Positions 26,941 through 35,827 of a stretch of DNA of 63,273 nucleotides are shown here, piece by piece. Source of the stretch: Microthrixaceae bacterium (GTDB lineage: Bacteria; Actinomycetota; Acidimicrobiia; Acidimicrobiales; DATDAH01). The notes beneath the pieces are model-generated. The model saw only the letters and a program-made list of their open reading frames with translations. It was not told where the DNA came from and did no database searches. The stretch covers positions 1-63,273 of the forward strand of contig JACJWK010000020.1 in NCBI GenBank assembly GCA_020637195.1. Reading direction: 5' to 3'. Made by a program: the position numbers and the translations under genes. Positions within the stretch are counted from its first letter, which is position 1. Each line of letters begins with the position of its first letter.

Positions 26941-27596
26941 GCGCGCTCGACGCCGCCCTCGTCGTCGAGCGCGCCGCCGCGGTCCGGGCCCGGCTCGAGG
27001 CCGCCGGCGGCGACGCCGCGGCGATCACCCTCGTGGCCGTGACCAAGGGGTTCGGCCCCGAGGTGGCGGTGGCCGCCGCAGCCGCCGGGCTCGACGACCT
27101 CGGCGAGAACTACGCCCAGGAGGTCCTGCCCAAGGTGGCCGCCGTGGCCGAGGCCGGGCAGGCACCCCGCTGGCACTTCCTCGGCAACCTCCAGCGCAAC
27201 AAGGTCCGTCACCTCGCGCCCCACATCGCGCTCTGGCAGAGCGTCGACCGCGATGCGCTGGGGGCCGAGATCGCCAAGCGGGCGCCCGGCGCCGCGGTGC
27301 TCGTGCAGGTGAACCTCAGCGGCGAGGAGCACAAGGGTGGCTGCGCCCGCGACGACGCCGCGCCCCTGGTGGAGGCCCTGGTGGCCCGGGGGCTCGACGT
27401 CCGCGGCCTCATGGGCGTGGGCCCCGCGGGCGACCCCGAGGCCGCCCGGCCCGGGTTCCGGTGGCTGCGGGCCGAGGTCGAGCGCCTCGGCCTCACGGTC
27501 TGCTCGATGGGCATGAGCGCCGACCTGGAGGTGGCGGTGCAGGAGGGCACCACCATGGTCCGGGTGGGCACGGGCCTGTTCGGCCCGCGGCGATGA
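26937..27596 (+). CDS. yggS: YggS-type PLP homeostasis protein
   Basis: 219 residues; GTG 26937 overlaps the pgeF stop. An alanine-racemase-like barrel with the PLP lysine in LVAVTKGFGPE, then DLGENYAQEVLPK, WHFLGNLQRNKVRHL, VLVQVNLSGEEHKGG, RGLMGVGP and the phosphate-binding end CSMGMSADLEVAVQEGTTMVRVGTGLFG. It binds pyridoxal phosphate without a known catalytic activity and controls its level and amino-acid balance. In gram-positives it sits just upstream of sepF, as here. Confidence 0.95.
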   Translation: MSALDAALVVERAAAVRARLEAAGGDAAAITLVAVTKGFGPEVAVAAAAAGLDDLGENYAQEVLPKVAAVAEAGQAPRWHFLGNLQRNKVRHLAPHIALWQSVDRDALGAEIAKRAPGAAVLVQVNLSGEEHKGGCARDDAAPLVEALVARGLDVRGLMGVGPAGDPEAARPGFRWLRAEVERLGLTVCSMGMSADLEVAVQEGTTMVRVGTGLFGPRR

Positions 27597-27638
27597 CCGG
27601 TCGACGCTCCGCGCGAGTCGATCCGCGGCGTGCGACAC

Positions 27639-27644
27639 TACGCT
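27639..27644 (+). promoter_or_regulatory. possible -10 box TACGCT for sepF
   Basis: TACGCT lies 24 bases before the sepF ATG, leaving room for the strong AGGAGG ribosome site at 27658-27663. It is the same hexamer as upstream of divIVA and menE. No clear -35 is seen. Confidence 0.35.
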
Positions 27645-27668
27645 TGCCGGTTTCGTAGGAGGAACCCC

Positions 27669-28304
27669 ATGTCCAGTACGTGGCGGCGCGCCATGCTCTA
27701 CCTCGGGCTCGGTCCCGACGAGGAATACGAGGACTACGACGACCAGGACCGCTACCAGGAGCGGCACGCCGGGTCGCCGTCGGGCGCGCCCATGGGCTCG
27801 GGGGTGGGACAGGCCGTGCCCGTCCGCCCGGTGCAGCCCGTCGCCCCCGAGCCACGCGCCCCGAGCGTCCCCACCGGACCGGTCGATCCCTACCCGGCTC
27901 CCGCCGGCGTCGACGACTCGGTGTCGGCCATCCGCCCCATCCCCAACGACGCCCCCAACGGGGCGGGCGCCGGGGTGACGCCGCTCGAGGCCGGCGGCTC
28001 GGCGGTCCGCCCCATCCCGGCCGCGGCCAAGGCCAAGCCCCACGTGGTCTCGCCCCACTCGTTCACCGAGGCCCAGGACGTCGCCGACCGCTTCAAGGGC
28101 AACCAGCCGGTCATCATCAACCTCCAGGGTGCCGAGCGGGACCTCGCCCGCCGGCTGATCGACTTCGCCAGCGGCCTCTGCTACGGGCTCGGGGGCCAGA
28201 TGGAGCGCGTGGCCGACCAGGTGTACCTGCTCACGCCGTCGGACGTCGAGGTGTCCGACGAGGAGCGTCGTCGACTCCAGGAGCGGGGGCTCCACGACTC
28301 CTGA
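27669..28304 (+). CDS. sepF: SepF, membrane anchor of FtsZ
   Basis: 211 residues from ATG 27669, with AGGAGG five bases upstream, the best ribosome site in this block. The N-terminal amphipathic helix (SSTWRRAMLYLGLG) inserts in the membrane; an acidic Tyr/Asp stretch and a Pro-rich linker (about residues 20-110) follow. The SepF core is residues 118-200: HSFTEAQDVADRFKGNQPVIINLQ, then the glycine-rich dimer segment RRLIDFASGLCYGLGGQMERV and VYLLTPSDVEV. It forms rings that bind the FtsZ tail and takes the place of FtsA in actinobacteria. Confidence 0.95.
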   Translation: MSSTWRRAMLYLGLGPDEEYEDYDDQDRYQERHAGSPSGAPMGSGVGQAVPVRPVQPVAPEPRAPSVPTGPVDPYPAPAGVDDSVSAIRPIPNDAPNGAGAGVTPLEAGGSAVRPIPAAAKAKPHVVSPHSFTEAQDVADRFKGNQPVIINLQGAERDLARRLIDFASGLCYGLGGQMERVADQVYLLTPSDVEVSDEERRRLQERGLHDS

Positions 28305-28310
28305 CGTCCC

Positions 28311-28568
28311 ATGCAACTCCTCTGCACCCTCCTCACCCTCTACCTGCTCGCGGTCTTCGCCCGGATCATCCTGTCGTGGTTCCCGTTGGAGCCCGGCGGC
28401 GCCATGGCGGGCGTCTACCAGTTCCTGTTCACGATCACCGAGCCGGTGCTCGGGCCGCTGCGCCGCGTCATCCCGCCCGTCGGCGGGGGGAGCTTCCGGC
28501 TCGACCTCTCGCCGCTGATCGTCCTGATCGGCATCCAGATCATCCAGAGCGCCGTCCTGGGCTGCTAG
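28311..28568 (+). CDS. yggT: YggT-family membrane protein
   Basis: 85 residues. Two hydrophobic helices (LLCTLLTLYLLAVFARIILSW and LIVLIGIQIIQSAVLG) flank the conserved loop FTITEPVLGPLRRVIPP, the YggT signature. It is a small inner-membrane protein of poorly known role, linked with osmotic or potassium tolerance in some species. It is six bases downstream of sepF and certainly in the same operon. Size is normal. Confidence 0.93.
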   Translation: MQLLCTLLTLYLLAVFARIILSWFPLEPGGAMAGVYQFLFTITEPVLGPLRRVIPPVGGGSFRLDLSPLIVLIGIQIIQSAVLGC

Positions 28569-28620
28569 CCACCCGGCCCGCGCCCGGTCTCGCATCCCCG
28601 TGGGCCCGGGAGGCGTTCGG

Positions 28621-28626
28621 TACGCT
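28621..28626 (+). promoter_or_regulatory. -10 box TACGCT for divIVA
   Basis: TACGCT, six bases, then ATG 28633. This predicts a leaderless divIVA transcript separate from the sepF-yggT message. Confidence 0.55.
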
Positions 28627-28632
28627 GGGCGG

Positions 28633-29886
28633 ATGGACGTCACGCCGCAGCTCCTGAAAGACGTCGACTTCCGCGAGAAGAAGTTCGGCGGCTACGACCC
28701 CGACGAGGTGGACGACTTCCTCGAGCGGGTCGGCGTGGCCATCGGCCAGCTCCAGATGCGCCTCCGGGAGATGACCCAGCGGGCCGAGGCCGCCGAGGCC
28801 CGCCTCGCCGAGCAACCCGCGGCCGTGGCCGCGGCGCCGCCCGGGGAGGTCGACGACACCTTGCGTCGAACCCTCCTGCTCGCGCAGCGCACCGCCGACG
28901 CCGCCGTCGCCGAGGCGAAGGAGGAGGCCGAGCGCATCGTCGGCGCCGCCCGCGACGAGGCCGAGCGCCACCGGGCCGACGACGCCGAGCGCCACGAGCG
29001 CGAGCTCCAGGAGTCGCAGGAGGAGATCCGCCGCGCCGGCGACGAGTCCCGCAACCGGATCCTGGCCGAGGTCGACGAGCTCGAGTCGATCCGCGACCAG
29101 CTCATGACCGACGTCGAGGTGCTCGAGCGCCACGTCGACGACGAGCGGGCGCGGCTCCAGACCACGGTCGACACCCTGCAGGGGCTGCTCGACGCCGCCG
29201 GGGCCATGGCCCCGCTCGAGCCCCCGGTGGTCCAGGCGGTCGTGCCCGCACGCGAGCCCGAGCCCAACTACGACGAGCCCGGTGCCGCGCCGGAGGTGGT
29301 GGCCGAGGCCGCGTTCGAGGAGGCCGGCTACGAGCCCGTCGGCGACCTCGCCGCGCCCGCCGCGCCCGACGCGCCCGGTGCCGAGCAACCGCCGGCCGAG
29401 GCGGCACCGGCGTTCGAGCCGCTGCCGCCCGCGCCCGCCTTCGGCGAGCCGCCGGCCGAGGCCGCGGCCGCGCCCCAGGAGCCCACCCCGTGGGGCTGGG
29501 ACCGCCCCGCCGACGACGTGTTCGCCCCCGAGCGCGCCGCCGGCGGCGGCGACGAGCTGTTCGCCCAGCCGCCGCCCCCGCCGCCCCCGCCGGCCGAGGA
29601 GGCGGGCTTCGGTGGCCTCGGCGCGCCGGCGGCCGCCCCCGCCGACGACCCGTGGGCGGACCTGCCCGGCGCCGGCCCCGCCACCCAGGCCATGGACGCG
29701 CTGGGCGAGGACGCCGGCAGCGACAACCCCTGGATGGCCGACCTGGCCCGCGACGAGGCGGCCAACCAGCCCGCCCCGCCCGTGCCCGAGGGCGACGACG
29801 CCGACGCCATGGCGGAGTGGTACCGCCAGCAGGAGGAGGCGGGGGGCAAGCCCGAGAAGCAGCGCCGGTTCGGCCGCAAGAAGTAG
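28633..29886 (+). CDS. divIVA: DivIVA/Wag31 polar growth protein
   Basis: 417 residues from ATG 28633. The N-terminal DivIVA domain holds DVTPQLLKDVDFREKKFGGY and DPDEVDDFLERVG, which bind negatively curved membrane. A long coiled coil follows (about residues 85-190, rich in Glu, Arg and Ala). The C-terminal half is an unusually long Pro/Ala/Glu-rich disordered region with an eight-proline run and ends with a basic KPEKQRRFGRKK. Actinobacterial DivIVA directs tip growth and wall synthesis. The disordered tail is longer than in Mycobacterium Wag31. A TACGCT box six bases upstream suggests its own leaderless message. Confidence 0.94.
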   Translation: MDVTPQLLKDVDFREKKFGGYDPDEVDDFLERVGVAIGQLQMRLREMTQRAEAAEARLAEQPAAVAAAPPGEVDDTLRRTLLLAQRTADAAVAEAKEEAERIVGAARDEAERHRADDAERHERELQESQEEIRRAGDESRNRILAEVDELESIRDQLMTDVEVLERHVDDERARLQTTVDTLQGLLDAAGAMAPLEPPVVQAVVPAREPEPNYDEPGAAPEVVAEAAFEEAGYEPVGDLAAPAAPDAPGAEQPPAEAAPAFEPLPPAPAFGEPPAEAAAAPQEPTPWGWDRPADDVFAPERAAGGGDELFAQPPPPPPPPAEEAGFGGLGAPAAAPADDPWADLPGAGPATQAMDALGEDAGSDNPWMADLARDEAANQPAPPVPEGDDADAMAEWYRQQEEAGGKPEKQRRFGRKK

Positions 29887-29901
29887 GCAGCGCCCGCCCG
29901 C

Positions 29902-29922
29902 CCGGCCGCGGCAGCCGGCCGG
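29902..29922. terminator. bidirectional terminator hairpin, divIVA/ileS
   Basis: CCGGCCG (29902-29908) pairs with CGGCCGG (29916-29922) around a 7-nt loop, in the 37-bp gap between the two convergent genes. There is no T-run, which is usual for actinobacterial terminators. Confidence 0.6.
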
Positions 29923-29923
29923 C

Positions 29924-32900
29924 TCAGGCCCGGGTGAGCGAGACCGGGAAGGTGGCGCCGTCCACCGTCAGCGACTGCTCGCCCCCGGGCGCCAGCCGGA
30001 CCTCCGTGGCCAGCACCTCCTGCGCGATCCACGCCTCGTGGCCGGCCACGGCCCGAGCGATGTCGTCGGGAGGGTCGAGGGCCACGGTCACCCGGTCGGC
30101 GATGGCGAAGCCGGCGTCCTTGCGCAGGTCGTTGAGGGCGCGGACGACCTCGCGGGCCGTGCCCTCCAGGCGCAGCTCGTCGTCGAGCTCGAGGTCGAGG
30201 GCCACGGCCCAGCCCGCCTCCTCGGCGAGGGCCAGCTCCTCGTGGCGCGCCGCGCGCACGTCGACGTCGGCGGCCGACAGCGTCTCGCCCGCGATCTCGA
30301 TCGTGCCCTCGGTGTCGAGGGCGGCCTTGACCGCGGCGCCGTCGGCGGCGGCCAACGCCGCCTTGACCTCGTTGACCTTGGCCCCGAGGCGCGGGCCGAG
30401 CGCCTTGAAATTGGGGACGACCGTCCACGTCATGAGGCCCGACAGGGTGTCGATGGCCTCCAGCTCCTTGACGTTGAGCTCGGCGGCGATCTCCGCCCGG
30501 ACCTCGTCGCCCAGGTGGGCGCCGGGGGCCAGGAGCATGGCGCGGCGCAGCGGTTGGCGGACCTTCATCTTGGCGTCGGTGCGGGCGGCGCGGCCGAGCG
30601 CGACGAGGCGGCGGGCACCGGCCATCTCCTCGGTGAGCGCCGCGTCGGGCGCGCCCGTCGGCCGGGGCCAGTCCGAGAGGTGCACCGAGGTCTCGCCGGT
30701 GAGGGTCGTGTAGAGCTCGTCGGCGAGGAAGGGGCAGTAGGGGGCCAGCAGTTGCGCCGTCACGACGAGGCAACGGTGCAGGGTGGCGTGCGCGTCGGGG
30801 TCCGAGCTCTTCCAGAAGCGGGGTCGGGAGCGGCGCACGTACCAGTTGGACAGGTCGTCGACGAAGCGGATGAGGCGCGTGGCCCCGCCGAGGGCGTCGA
30901 ACCCCTCGAGCGCGTCCGTGACCGTGGTGATCGTGTCGTCGAGCTCGGAGAGGATCCAGCGGTCGAGCACGTGGGTGGGGGGGCGGCGGTCCTCGGAGGG
31001 CTCCCACCCGTCGAGGTCGGCGTAGGTGACGAAGAACGAGTGGACGTTCCAGAGCGTGACGAGCGTCTGGCGGGTCGTCTCGCGGATGCCCTCCTCGAAG
31101 ACGCGCCGGGGGGTCCAGGGCTGGCCGGCGGCGAAGAAGTACCAGCGGACCGAGTCGGCCCCGAAGCGGTCGAACAGGTCCCAGGGGTCCATGACGTTGC
31201 CCTTGGACTTCGACATCTTGGCGCCGTGCTCGTCGACGATGTGGCCGAGGCACACGACGTTGCGGTACGGGGTCCGGTCGAACACCAGGGTGTTCACCGC
31301 CAGCAGCGAGTAGAACCAGCCGCGGGTCTGGTCGATCGCCTCGCAGATGAAGTCGGCGGGGAAGGCCTCGTCGAAGTGGCCGTCGGCCGCGAACGGATGG
31401 TGGTGCTGGGCGGACGGCATCGAGCCGGAGTCGAACCAGGCGTCGAGCACCGGGGCCAGGCGGGTGGCACGGGCGGTGCACCCGTCGGCGGGGCAGGCGA
31501 TGTCGATCTCGTCCACGTAGGGACGGTGCAGGTCCAGGTCGGCGAGGTCCGTGCCGGCCAGGCCGGCCAGCTCGGCCACCGAGCCCACGCACGTGTCGTG
31601 GCCGGCCTCGCAGCGCCACACCGGCAGGGGAGTGCCCCAGTAGCGGTCGCGCGACAGGGCCCAGTCGACGTTGCCCTCGAGCCACTTGCCGAAGCGGCCG
31701 TGCTTGAGGTGCTCGGGGTGCCAGCCGATGCGCTCGTTCTCGCGCAGGAGGTCGGCGCGACGCTCCGAGGTCCGGGCGAACCAGGAGGTCTTGGCCCAGT
31801 ACAGCAGCGGGGTGCCGCACCGCCAGCAGTGCGGGTAGGCGTGCTCGTAGGCCTCCTCGGCCTCGAGGCGGCCGCGGGCGTCGAGGTCCTCGATGATGCC
31901 TCGGTCGGCGTCCTTGACGAACCGGCCGGCCCACGGCGTGACCACGGCCCCGAAGGTGCCGTCGGCACCGACGGGGTTGAGCACGGGCAGGTCGTGCTCG
32001 CGGCCCACCGCGGCGTCCTCCTCGCCGAAGGCGGGGGCGATGTGCACGAGGCCCGAGCCGTCGTCGACCGAGACGTAGTCGGCGGTGACCACGCGTGCGC
32101 CGCGGTCGTCGAGCTCGAGCAGGGTGAAGGGCCGGTCGTAGCGCCACCCCTCCAGGTCGGCGGCGCTCAGGCGCTCGACGACCTCGGCGTCGGGGTAGCG
32201 GCGGGCGGCGGCGGCCTCGCCCATCACGAGGTCGGGGCGGCCGTCGGCCGTGCGCACGCGGACGTAGGGGATCTCCGGTCCGATGGCCACGCCCACGTTC
32301 GACAGCAGGGTCCACGGCGTGGTGGTCCACACGAGCAGGTCGACGGGGTCGTCGGCGGGCCGACCCGTCACCGGGAACCGGACGTAGATCGAGGGGTCGA
32401 CCACGTCCTGGTAGCCCTGGGCGACCTCGTGCGACGACAGGGCGGTGCCGCACCGCGGGCAGTAGGGCGACACCCGGTGGCCCTCGTAGAGCAGGCCCTC
32501 GTCCCACATCTGCTTGACCAGCCACCACACCGACTCGACGTACGAGTTGTCGAGCGTCCAGTAGGCGTCGGCGGTGTCGATCCAGGTGCCGGACCGCTCG
32601 GTGAGCGCGGTCCAGTCCTCGACGTAGCGCTGCACCGATGCTCGACAGCGCGCGTTGAACTCGGCGATGCCGTAGGCCTCGATGTCGCCCTTGGTGGCCA
32701 GGCCCAGCTCCTTCTCCACCTCGAGCTCGACGGGCAGGCCGTGGCAGTCCCAGCCGCCCTTGCGGGGGACCCGGTGCCCCCGCATCGTCTGGAAGCGGGG
32801 GAAGATGTCCTTGTAGACGCGGGCCCAGACGTGGTGCAGCCCGGGCCGGCCGTTGGCCGTGGGGGGGCCTTCGTAGAAGATCCACGGCTCACCGTCCTTG

Positions 32901-33007
32901 CGCAGCCGGGCCACCGCGTCGACGACGTCGTCGTCGCGCCAGCGGGCCGCGGTGCGCGCCTCGAGCGCGGGCAGGTCGAGTTGGGGATCCACGGGGCCGA
33001 ACGCCAT
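29924..33007 (-). CDS. ileS: isoleucyl-tRNA synthetase
   Basis: 1027 residues, ATG read from 33007. The HIGH-type motif is GLHH at residues 56-59 (ANGRPGLHHVWARVYKD), as in actinobacterial IleS, and KMSKS is exact (HGAKMSKSKGNVMDPW). Also seen are the editing-domain segment WTTTPWTLLSNVGVAIGPE, RDRYWGTPLPVWRC, and the anticodon-binding region WYVRRSRPRFWK. The long eukaryotic-like form has often been linked to mupirocin tolerance (family knowledge, not shown here). It charges tRNA-Ile in the cytosol. It faces divIVA tail to tail. A TACTCT lies about ten bases before the start. Confidence 0.97.
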   Translation of the reverse strand: MAFGPVDPQLDLPALEARTAARWRDDDVVDAVARLRKDGEPWIFYEGPPTANGRPGLHHVWARVYKDIFPRFQTMRGHRVPRKGGWDCHGLPVELEVEKELGLATKGDIEAYGIAEFNARCRASVQRYVEDWTALTERSGTWIDTADAYWTLDNSYVESVWWLVKQMWDEGLLYEGHRVSPYCPRCGTALSSHEVAQGYQDVVDPSIYVRFPVTGRPADDPVDLLVWTTTPWTLLSNVGVAIGPEIPYVRVRTADGRPDLVMGEAAAARRYPDAEVVERLSAADLEGWRYDRPFTLLELDDRGARVVTADYVSVDDGSGLVHIAPAFGEEDAAVGREHDLPVLNPVGADGTFGAVVTPWAGRFVKDADRGIIEDLDARGRLEAEEAYEHAYPHCWRCGTPLLYWAKTSWFARTSERRADLLRENERIGWHPEHLKHGRFGKWLEGNVDWALSRDRYWGTPLPVWRCEAGHDTCVGSVAELAGLAGTDLADLDLHRPYVDEIDIACPADGCTARATRLAPVLDAWFDSGSMPSAQHHHPFAADGHFDEAFPADFICEAIDQTRGWFYSLLAVNTLVFDRTPYRNVVCLGHIVDEHGAKMSKSKGNVMDPWDLFDRFGADSVRWYFFAAGQPWTPRRVFEEGIRETTRQTLVTLWNVHSFFVTYADLDGWEPSEDRRPPTHVLDRWILSELDDTITTVTDALEGFDALGGATRLIRFVDDLSNWYVRRSRPRFWKSSDPDAHATLHRCLVVTAQLLAPYCPFLADELYTTLTGETSVHLSDWPRPTGAPDAALTEEMAGARRLVALGRAARTDAKMKVRQPLRRAMLLAPGAHLGDEVRAEIAAELNVKELEAIDTLSGLMTWTVVPNFKALGPRLGAKVNEVKAALAAADGAAVKAALDTEGTIEIAGETLSAADVDVRAARHEELALAEEAGWAVALDLELDDELRLEGTAREVVRALNDLRKDAGFAIADRVTVALDPPDDIARAVAGHEAWIAQEVLATEVRLAPGGEQSLTVDGATFPVSLTRA

Positions 33008-33091
33008 AGCGGCCCTTAGAGTAAGAGGTGGCGCGCCCGCATCGGCGCGCCGTTCCCGTTTCCCCGACCGACCCCCCGCCCGAGGAGCCCG

Positions 33092-33442
33092 GTGCGCGCG
33101 CCCTACCAGGTGGACCGCCACGGCGACGTGGTGCTGTCCGTGCACGTCCAGCCGGGCGCCGCCCGCTCGCAGGTCGTCGGCCGCCACGGCGACGCCCTCA
33201 AGGTGCGCGTGGCGGCGCCAGCCACGCAAGGGCGGGCCAACGTCGCCGTGGTCCGCCTGCTGGCCGAGTGGCTGGCGGTGCGGCCGGGCGACGTGAGACT
33301 GGTGGCCGGCGCCTCGTCCCGAGCCAAGCGATTCCGACTCTGCGGCGTGCCGGCTGCCGAACTCGACGCACGCATCGCCGCCGTCTCCGACTCCGGGAAT
33401 ACCGACCGTGGCGGCGGCGTTCGGGAGGCGCACCACCGGTGA
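33092..33442 (+). CDS. DUF167 (YggU) family protein
   Basis: 116 residues from GTG 33092, with CCCGAGGAG upstream. The family signature LSVHVQPGAARSQVVGRHGDALKVRVAAPATQGRANVAVVRLLAEWLAV is complete (quoted in parts: VQPGAARSQVVG, VRVAAPATQGRANVAV). Proteins of this family are small alpha/beta folds of unknown function, often near yggS/yggT/sepF genes; here they are a few kilobases away across ileS. It is divergent from ileS with an 84-bp gap. The end (NTDRGGGVREAHHR) is probably disordered. Confidence 0.9.
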   Translation: MRAPYQVDRHGDVVLSVHVQPGAARSQVVGRHGDALKVRVAAPATQGRANVAVVRLLAEWLAVRPGDVRLVAGASSRAKRFRLCGVPAAELDARIAAVSDSGNTDRGGGVREAHHR

Positions 33443-33449
33443 CAAACCC

Positions 33450-33478
33450 TTGACCATCAGCCGTGCGTGGCGTAGAGT
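33450..33478 (+). promoter_or_regulatory. strong promoter of the DksA-like gene
   Basis: TTGACC at 33450-33455, exactly 17 bases, then TAGAGT at 33473-33478. It is the best -35/-10 pair in the window and gives a leader of about 65 nt ahead of ATG 33549. Confidence 0.7.
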
Positions 33479-33548
33479 CTCGCACCTTTTGCCCGCCAAG
33501 TCCCGGCCGTCGGGCGACGCCGGTGAGCTCGACGAGGATCGGAGTTCC

Positions 33549-34274
33549 ATGCCGAGAGCCACATCTTCCGCCAAGAAGTCGGCGCGCGCCGCCAAGGGCG
33601 CGCCCACCGACAAGGCGGCGGCCGCCAAGAAGTCGGCGACCAAGAAGGCGACGAAGAAGTCGTCGTCGACGGCCAAGAAGGCCCCCGCGAAGAAGGGGTC
33701 CGCGAGCCCCAAGTCGGGGGGAGCCGAGAAGGCGGCGCCCAAGAAGGCCGCGGCCAAGAAGGCCCCCGGTGCCGCGAAGAAGGCGCCGGCGAAGGCGGCG
33801 CCGGCCAAGAAGGCCGCGGCGAAGAAGGCGCCGGCGAAGAAGGCCAAGAGCACCAAGCCCTCGCGCACCCGCGTCACCAAGGCCGCCCGCAAGGCGCCCG
33901 TGAAGCTCGACGCCTTCCAGACGAAGCGTCGCGAGGACCTGCTCGCCGAGCGGTCCACCTACGAGCGCCAGGCCGACTCGCTCCAGGCCGAGGCGGACCA
34001 ACTCGCCGCCGAGCGTGAGCCCGGGGACGTCCAGTTCGACGAGGAGTCGGGCGAGGGCGACACCCTGGCGGTGGAGCGCGAGCGCGACCTCGCGCTCAGC
34101 GCCCAGGCCCGCGCCGCGATCGAGGAGATCGACGCCGCGCTCGAGCGGCTGGCCGACGGCACCTACGGGACCTGCGAGCGGTGCGGCAAGGCCATCCCCA
34201 AGGCCCGTCTCGAGGCGCTCCCCCACGCAGCCCTCTGCATCGACTGCAAGGCGGGCGGGCTCGGCCGGTTCTGA
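33549..34274 (+). CDS. DksA/TraR zinc-finger protein with histone-H1-like Lys/Ala tail
   Basis: 241 residues from ATG 33549, with CGGAG just upstream. Residues 1 to about 120 are almost only Lys, Ala, Pro, Ser and Thr in repeats such as AAKKAPAKK, like eukaryotic histone H1 tails and the tail of mycobacterial HupB. Then comes the DksA/TraR part: a coiled-coil hairpin (LDAFQTKRREDLLAERSTYERQ to LALSAQARAAIEEIDAAL) and the four-Cys finger CERCGKAIPKARLEALPHAALCIDC. DksA-type proteins enter the RNA polymerase secondary channel; the basic tail would bind DNA (inference). The position between ileS and lspA is conserved in actinobacteria. Its own strong promoter and ribosome site are present. Confidence 0.9.
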   Translation: MPRATSSAKKSARAAKGAPTDKAAAAKKSATKKATKKSSSTAKKAPAKKGSASPKSGGAEKAAPKKAAAKKAPGAAKKAPAKAAPAKKAAAKKAPAKKAKSTKPSRTRVTKAARKAPVKLDAFQTKRREDLLAERSTYERQADSLQAEADQLAAEREPGDVQFDEESGEGDTLAVERERDLALSAQARAAIEEIDAALERLADGTYGTCERCGKAIPKARLEALPHAALCIDCKAGGLGRF

Positions 34275-34281
34275 GCCGTTC

Positions 34282-34867
34282 GTGGCCACTCGAACGGGAA
34301 CCTCGCGACACCTCGGCCTCACCCTGGGCGTCGCCCTCGCCGTCTACACCTTCGACCAGCTCACCAAGTGGTGGGCGCTCGAGCGGCTGAGCGACGGCCG
34401 CACGGTCGACGTCGTCGGCAGCCTCCGGTTCAACCTCGCCTTCAACTCGGGGGCGGCGTTCAGCCAGGGCACCGGCCTCGGCCCGGTCATCGCGCTCGTG
34501 GCCATCGTCGTCGTGGTGGCGCTGCTGTGGACGAGCCGGTCGGCGACCTCGCGCACCAGCGCGGTCGCGGTCGGCCTGGTCGTCGGCGGCGCGGTGGGCA
34601 ACCTGAGCGACCGCCTGCTGCGCGAGGGCCCCGGAGGCTTCCTCGGCGGGGCGGTGGTCGACTTCGTCGACCTGCAGTGGTGGCCCATCTTCAACGTGGC
34701 CGACGCCGGCGTGGTCGTCGGGGGGATCCTGCTCGTGCTGAGCGCCGGGCTGGCCGGCCGCGGCGACGGCGGCGACGGCGACGCGCCGATGGCGACGCCG
34801 ACGCGCCACGGCGACGGTGGCGCGGTCGCCGACGGCGAGGCGGACCCGCACCAGGCCCGGCTGGTGA
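34282..34867 (+). CDS. lspA: LspA, lipoprotein signal peptidase II (3' end unclear)
   Basis: GTG 34282, eight bases after the DksA-like gene. Four membrane helices and the family motifs FDQLTKWWAL, NLAFNSGAAFS, GGAVGNLSDRL and VDFVDLQWWPIFNVADAGV; the two catalytic Asp are in GNLSDR and FNVADAG. It cuts the signal peptide of prolipoproteins at the lipid-modified Cys. The frame continues through a disordered GDGGDGDAP tail with no stop until deep in the next gene. I end it at the TGA 34865-34867 of the adjacent frame, which would overlap GTG 34864 of the downstream gene if one base is extra; alternatively it is fused to that gene. Confidence 0.88.
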
Positions 34868-35809
34868 CGTCGGCCGGCGGCGACCGCGGCGCCGAGGCCC
34901 ACGACGACACCATCCCCGCCTGCGCTGGAGGGCGAGCGCATCGACCGGGTCGTGGCGCTCGTCACCGGCGCCAGCCGCTCGGCGGCGGCGGCGCTGATCG
35001 CCGACGGCCGGGTGCGGGCTCGACGGGCCGTCGTCGTCACCCGCTCGCGCCGGGTCGAGGCCGGCCAGCGGCTCACCGTCCCGCAGGTGGACCACGAGCC
35101 GGCGGCCTGCGCGCCCGATCCGGCCGTGCGCCTCGACATCGTCCACGAGGACGAGGACGTGCTGGTCGTGGACAAGCCCGCAGGGCTCGTCGTGCACCCG
35201 GGGGCGGGCCACGACCGCGGCACGCTGGTGCAGGGGGCGCTGGCGCACGCGCCCGGGCTCGCCGGGGTGGGCGACCCCGCCCGTCCCGGGGTGGTCCACC
35301 GCCTCGATCACGGCACGTCGGGCCTGCTCGTGCTGGCCAAGCGGGACGACGCGTACGACTCGCTCGTGGCGCAGTTCGGGGCCCGGACCGTCGAGCGTCG
35401 CTACCGGGCGCTCGTGTGGGGCCACCCCGACGACGACGTCGGGTTGGTCGACGCACCCATCGGCCGCTCGATCCGCCGCCCCACCCGGATGACCGTGTCG
35501 GCGTCGGGACGCGAGGCCCGCACCCGGTACGAGGTGCAGCAGCGCTTCACCGCGCCCGTCGAGGTGGCCCTCCTGGCGTGCCGCCTCGAGACGGGGCGCA
35601 CGCACCAGATCCGCGTGCACCTCTCCGCGATCGGCCATCCCGTGGTGGGCGACGACCAGTACGGCGGCGAGCGGGGCGTGCTCTCGCCGGGTCGACCACT
35701 GCTGCACGCCGAGACGCTCGGCTTCGTGCATCCCGGCACCGGCCGGCCGGTGTCGTTCCGCTCGGCGCTGCCCGCCGACTTCCGCGACGTGCTCGAGCGC
35801 CTCGCGTGA
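34864..35809 (+). CDS. RluA-family 23S rRNA pseudouridine synthase, frameshifted near start
   Basis: The main frame carries the S4 RNA-binding domain (ALEGERIDRVVALVTGASRS, ALIADGRVRARRAVV) and the synthase domain with the catalytic Asp in GVVHRLDHGTSGLLVLAK, then ERRYRALVWG, LLACRLETGRTHQIRVHLS and GHPVVGDDQYGG. It resembles RluD, which acts on helix 69 of 23S rRNA. The first start codon in that frame, GTG 34952, would cut the S4 domain. Upstream the lspA frame reads VTSAGGDRGAEAHDDTIPA from GTG 34864, and removing one base at about 34921 joins it to ALEGERID. Corrected length is about 314 residues. Confidence 0.9.
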
Positions 35810-35827
35810 GCCGGTCCGCCCCTCGGA

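Noticed and set aside
29282..33019. Long open frame on the strand opposite ileS
   Set aside because: Repetitive Gly/Val/Arg composition with no motifs; it mirrors the G+C-rich codon pattern of ileS, which has every synthetase motif.
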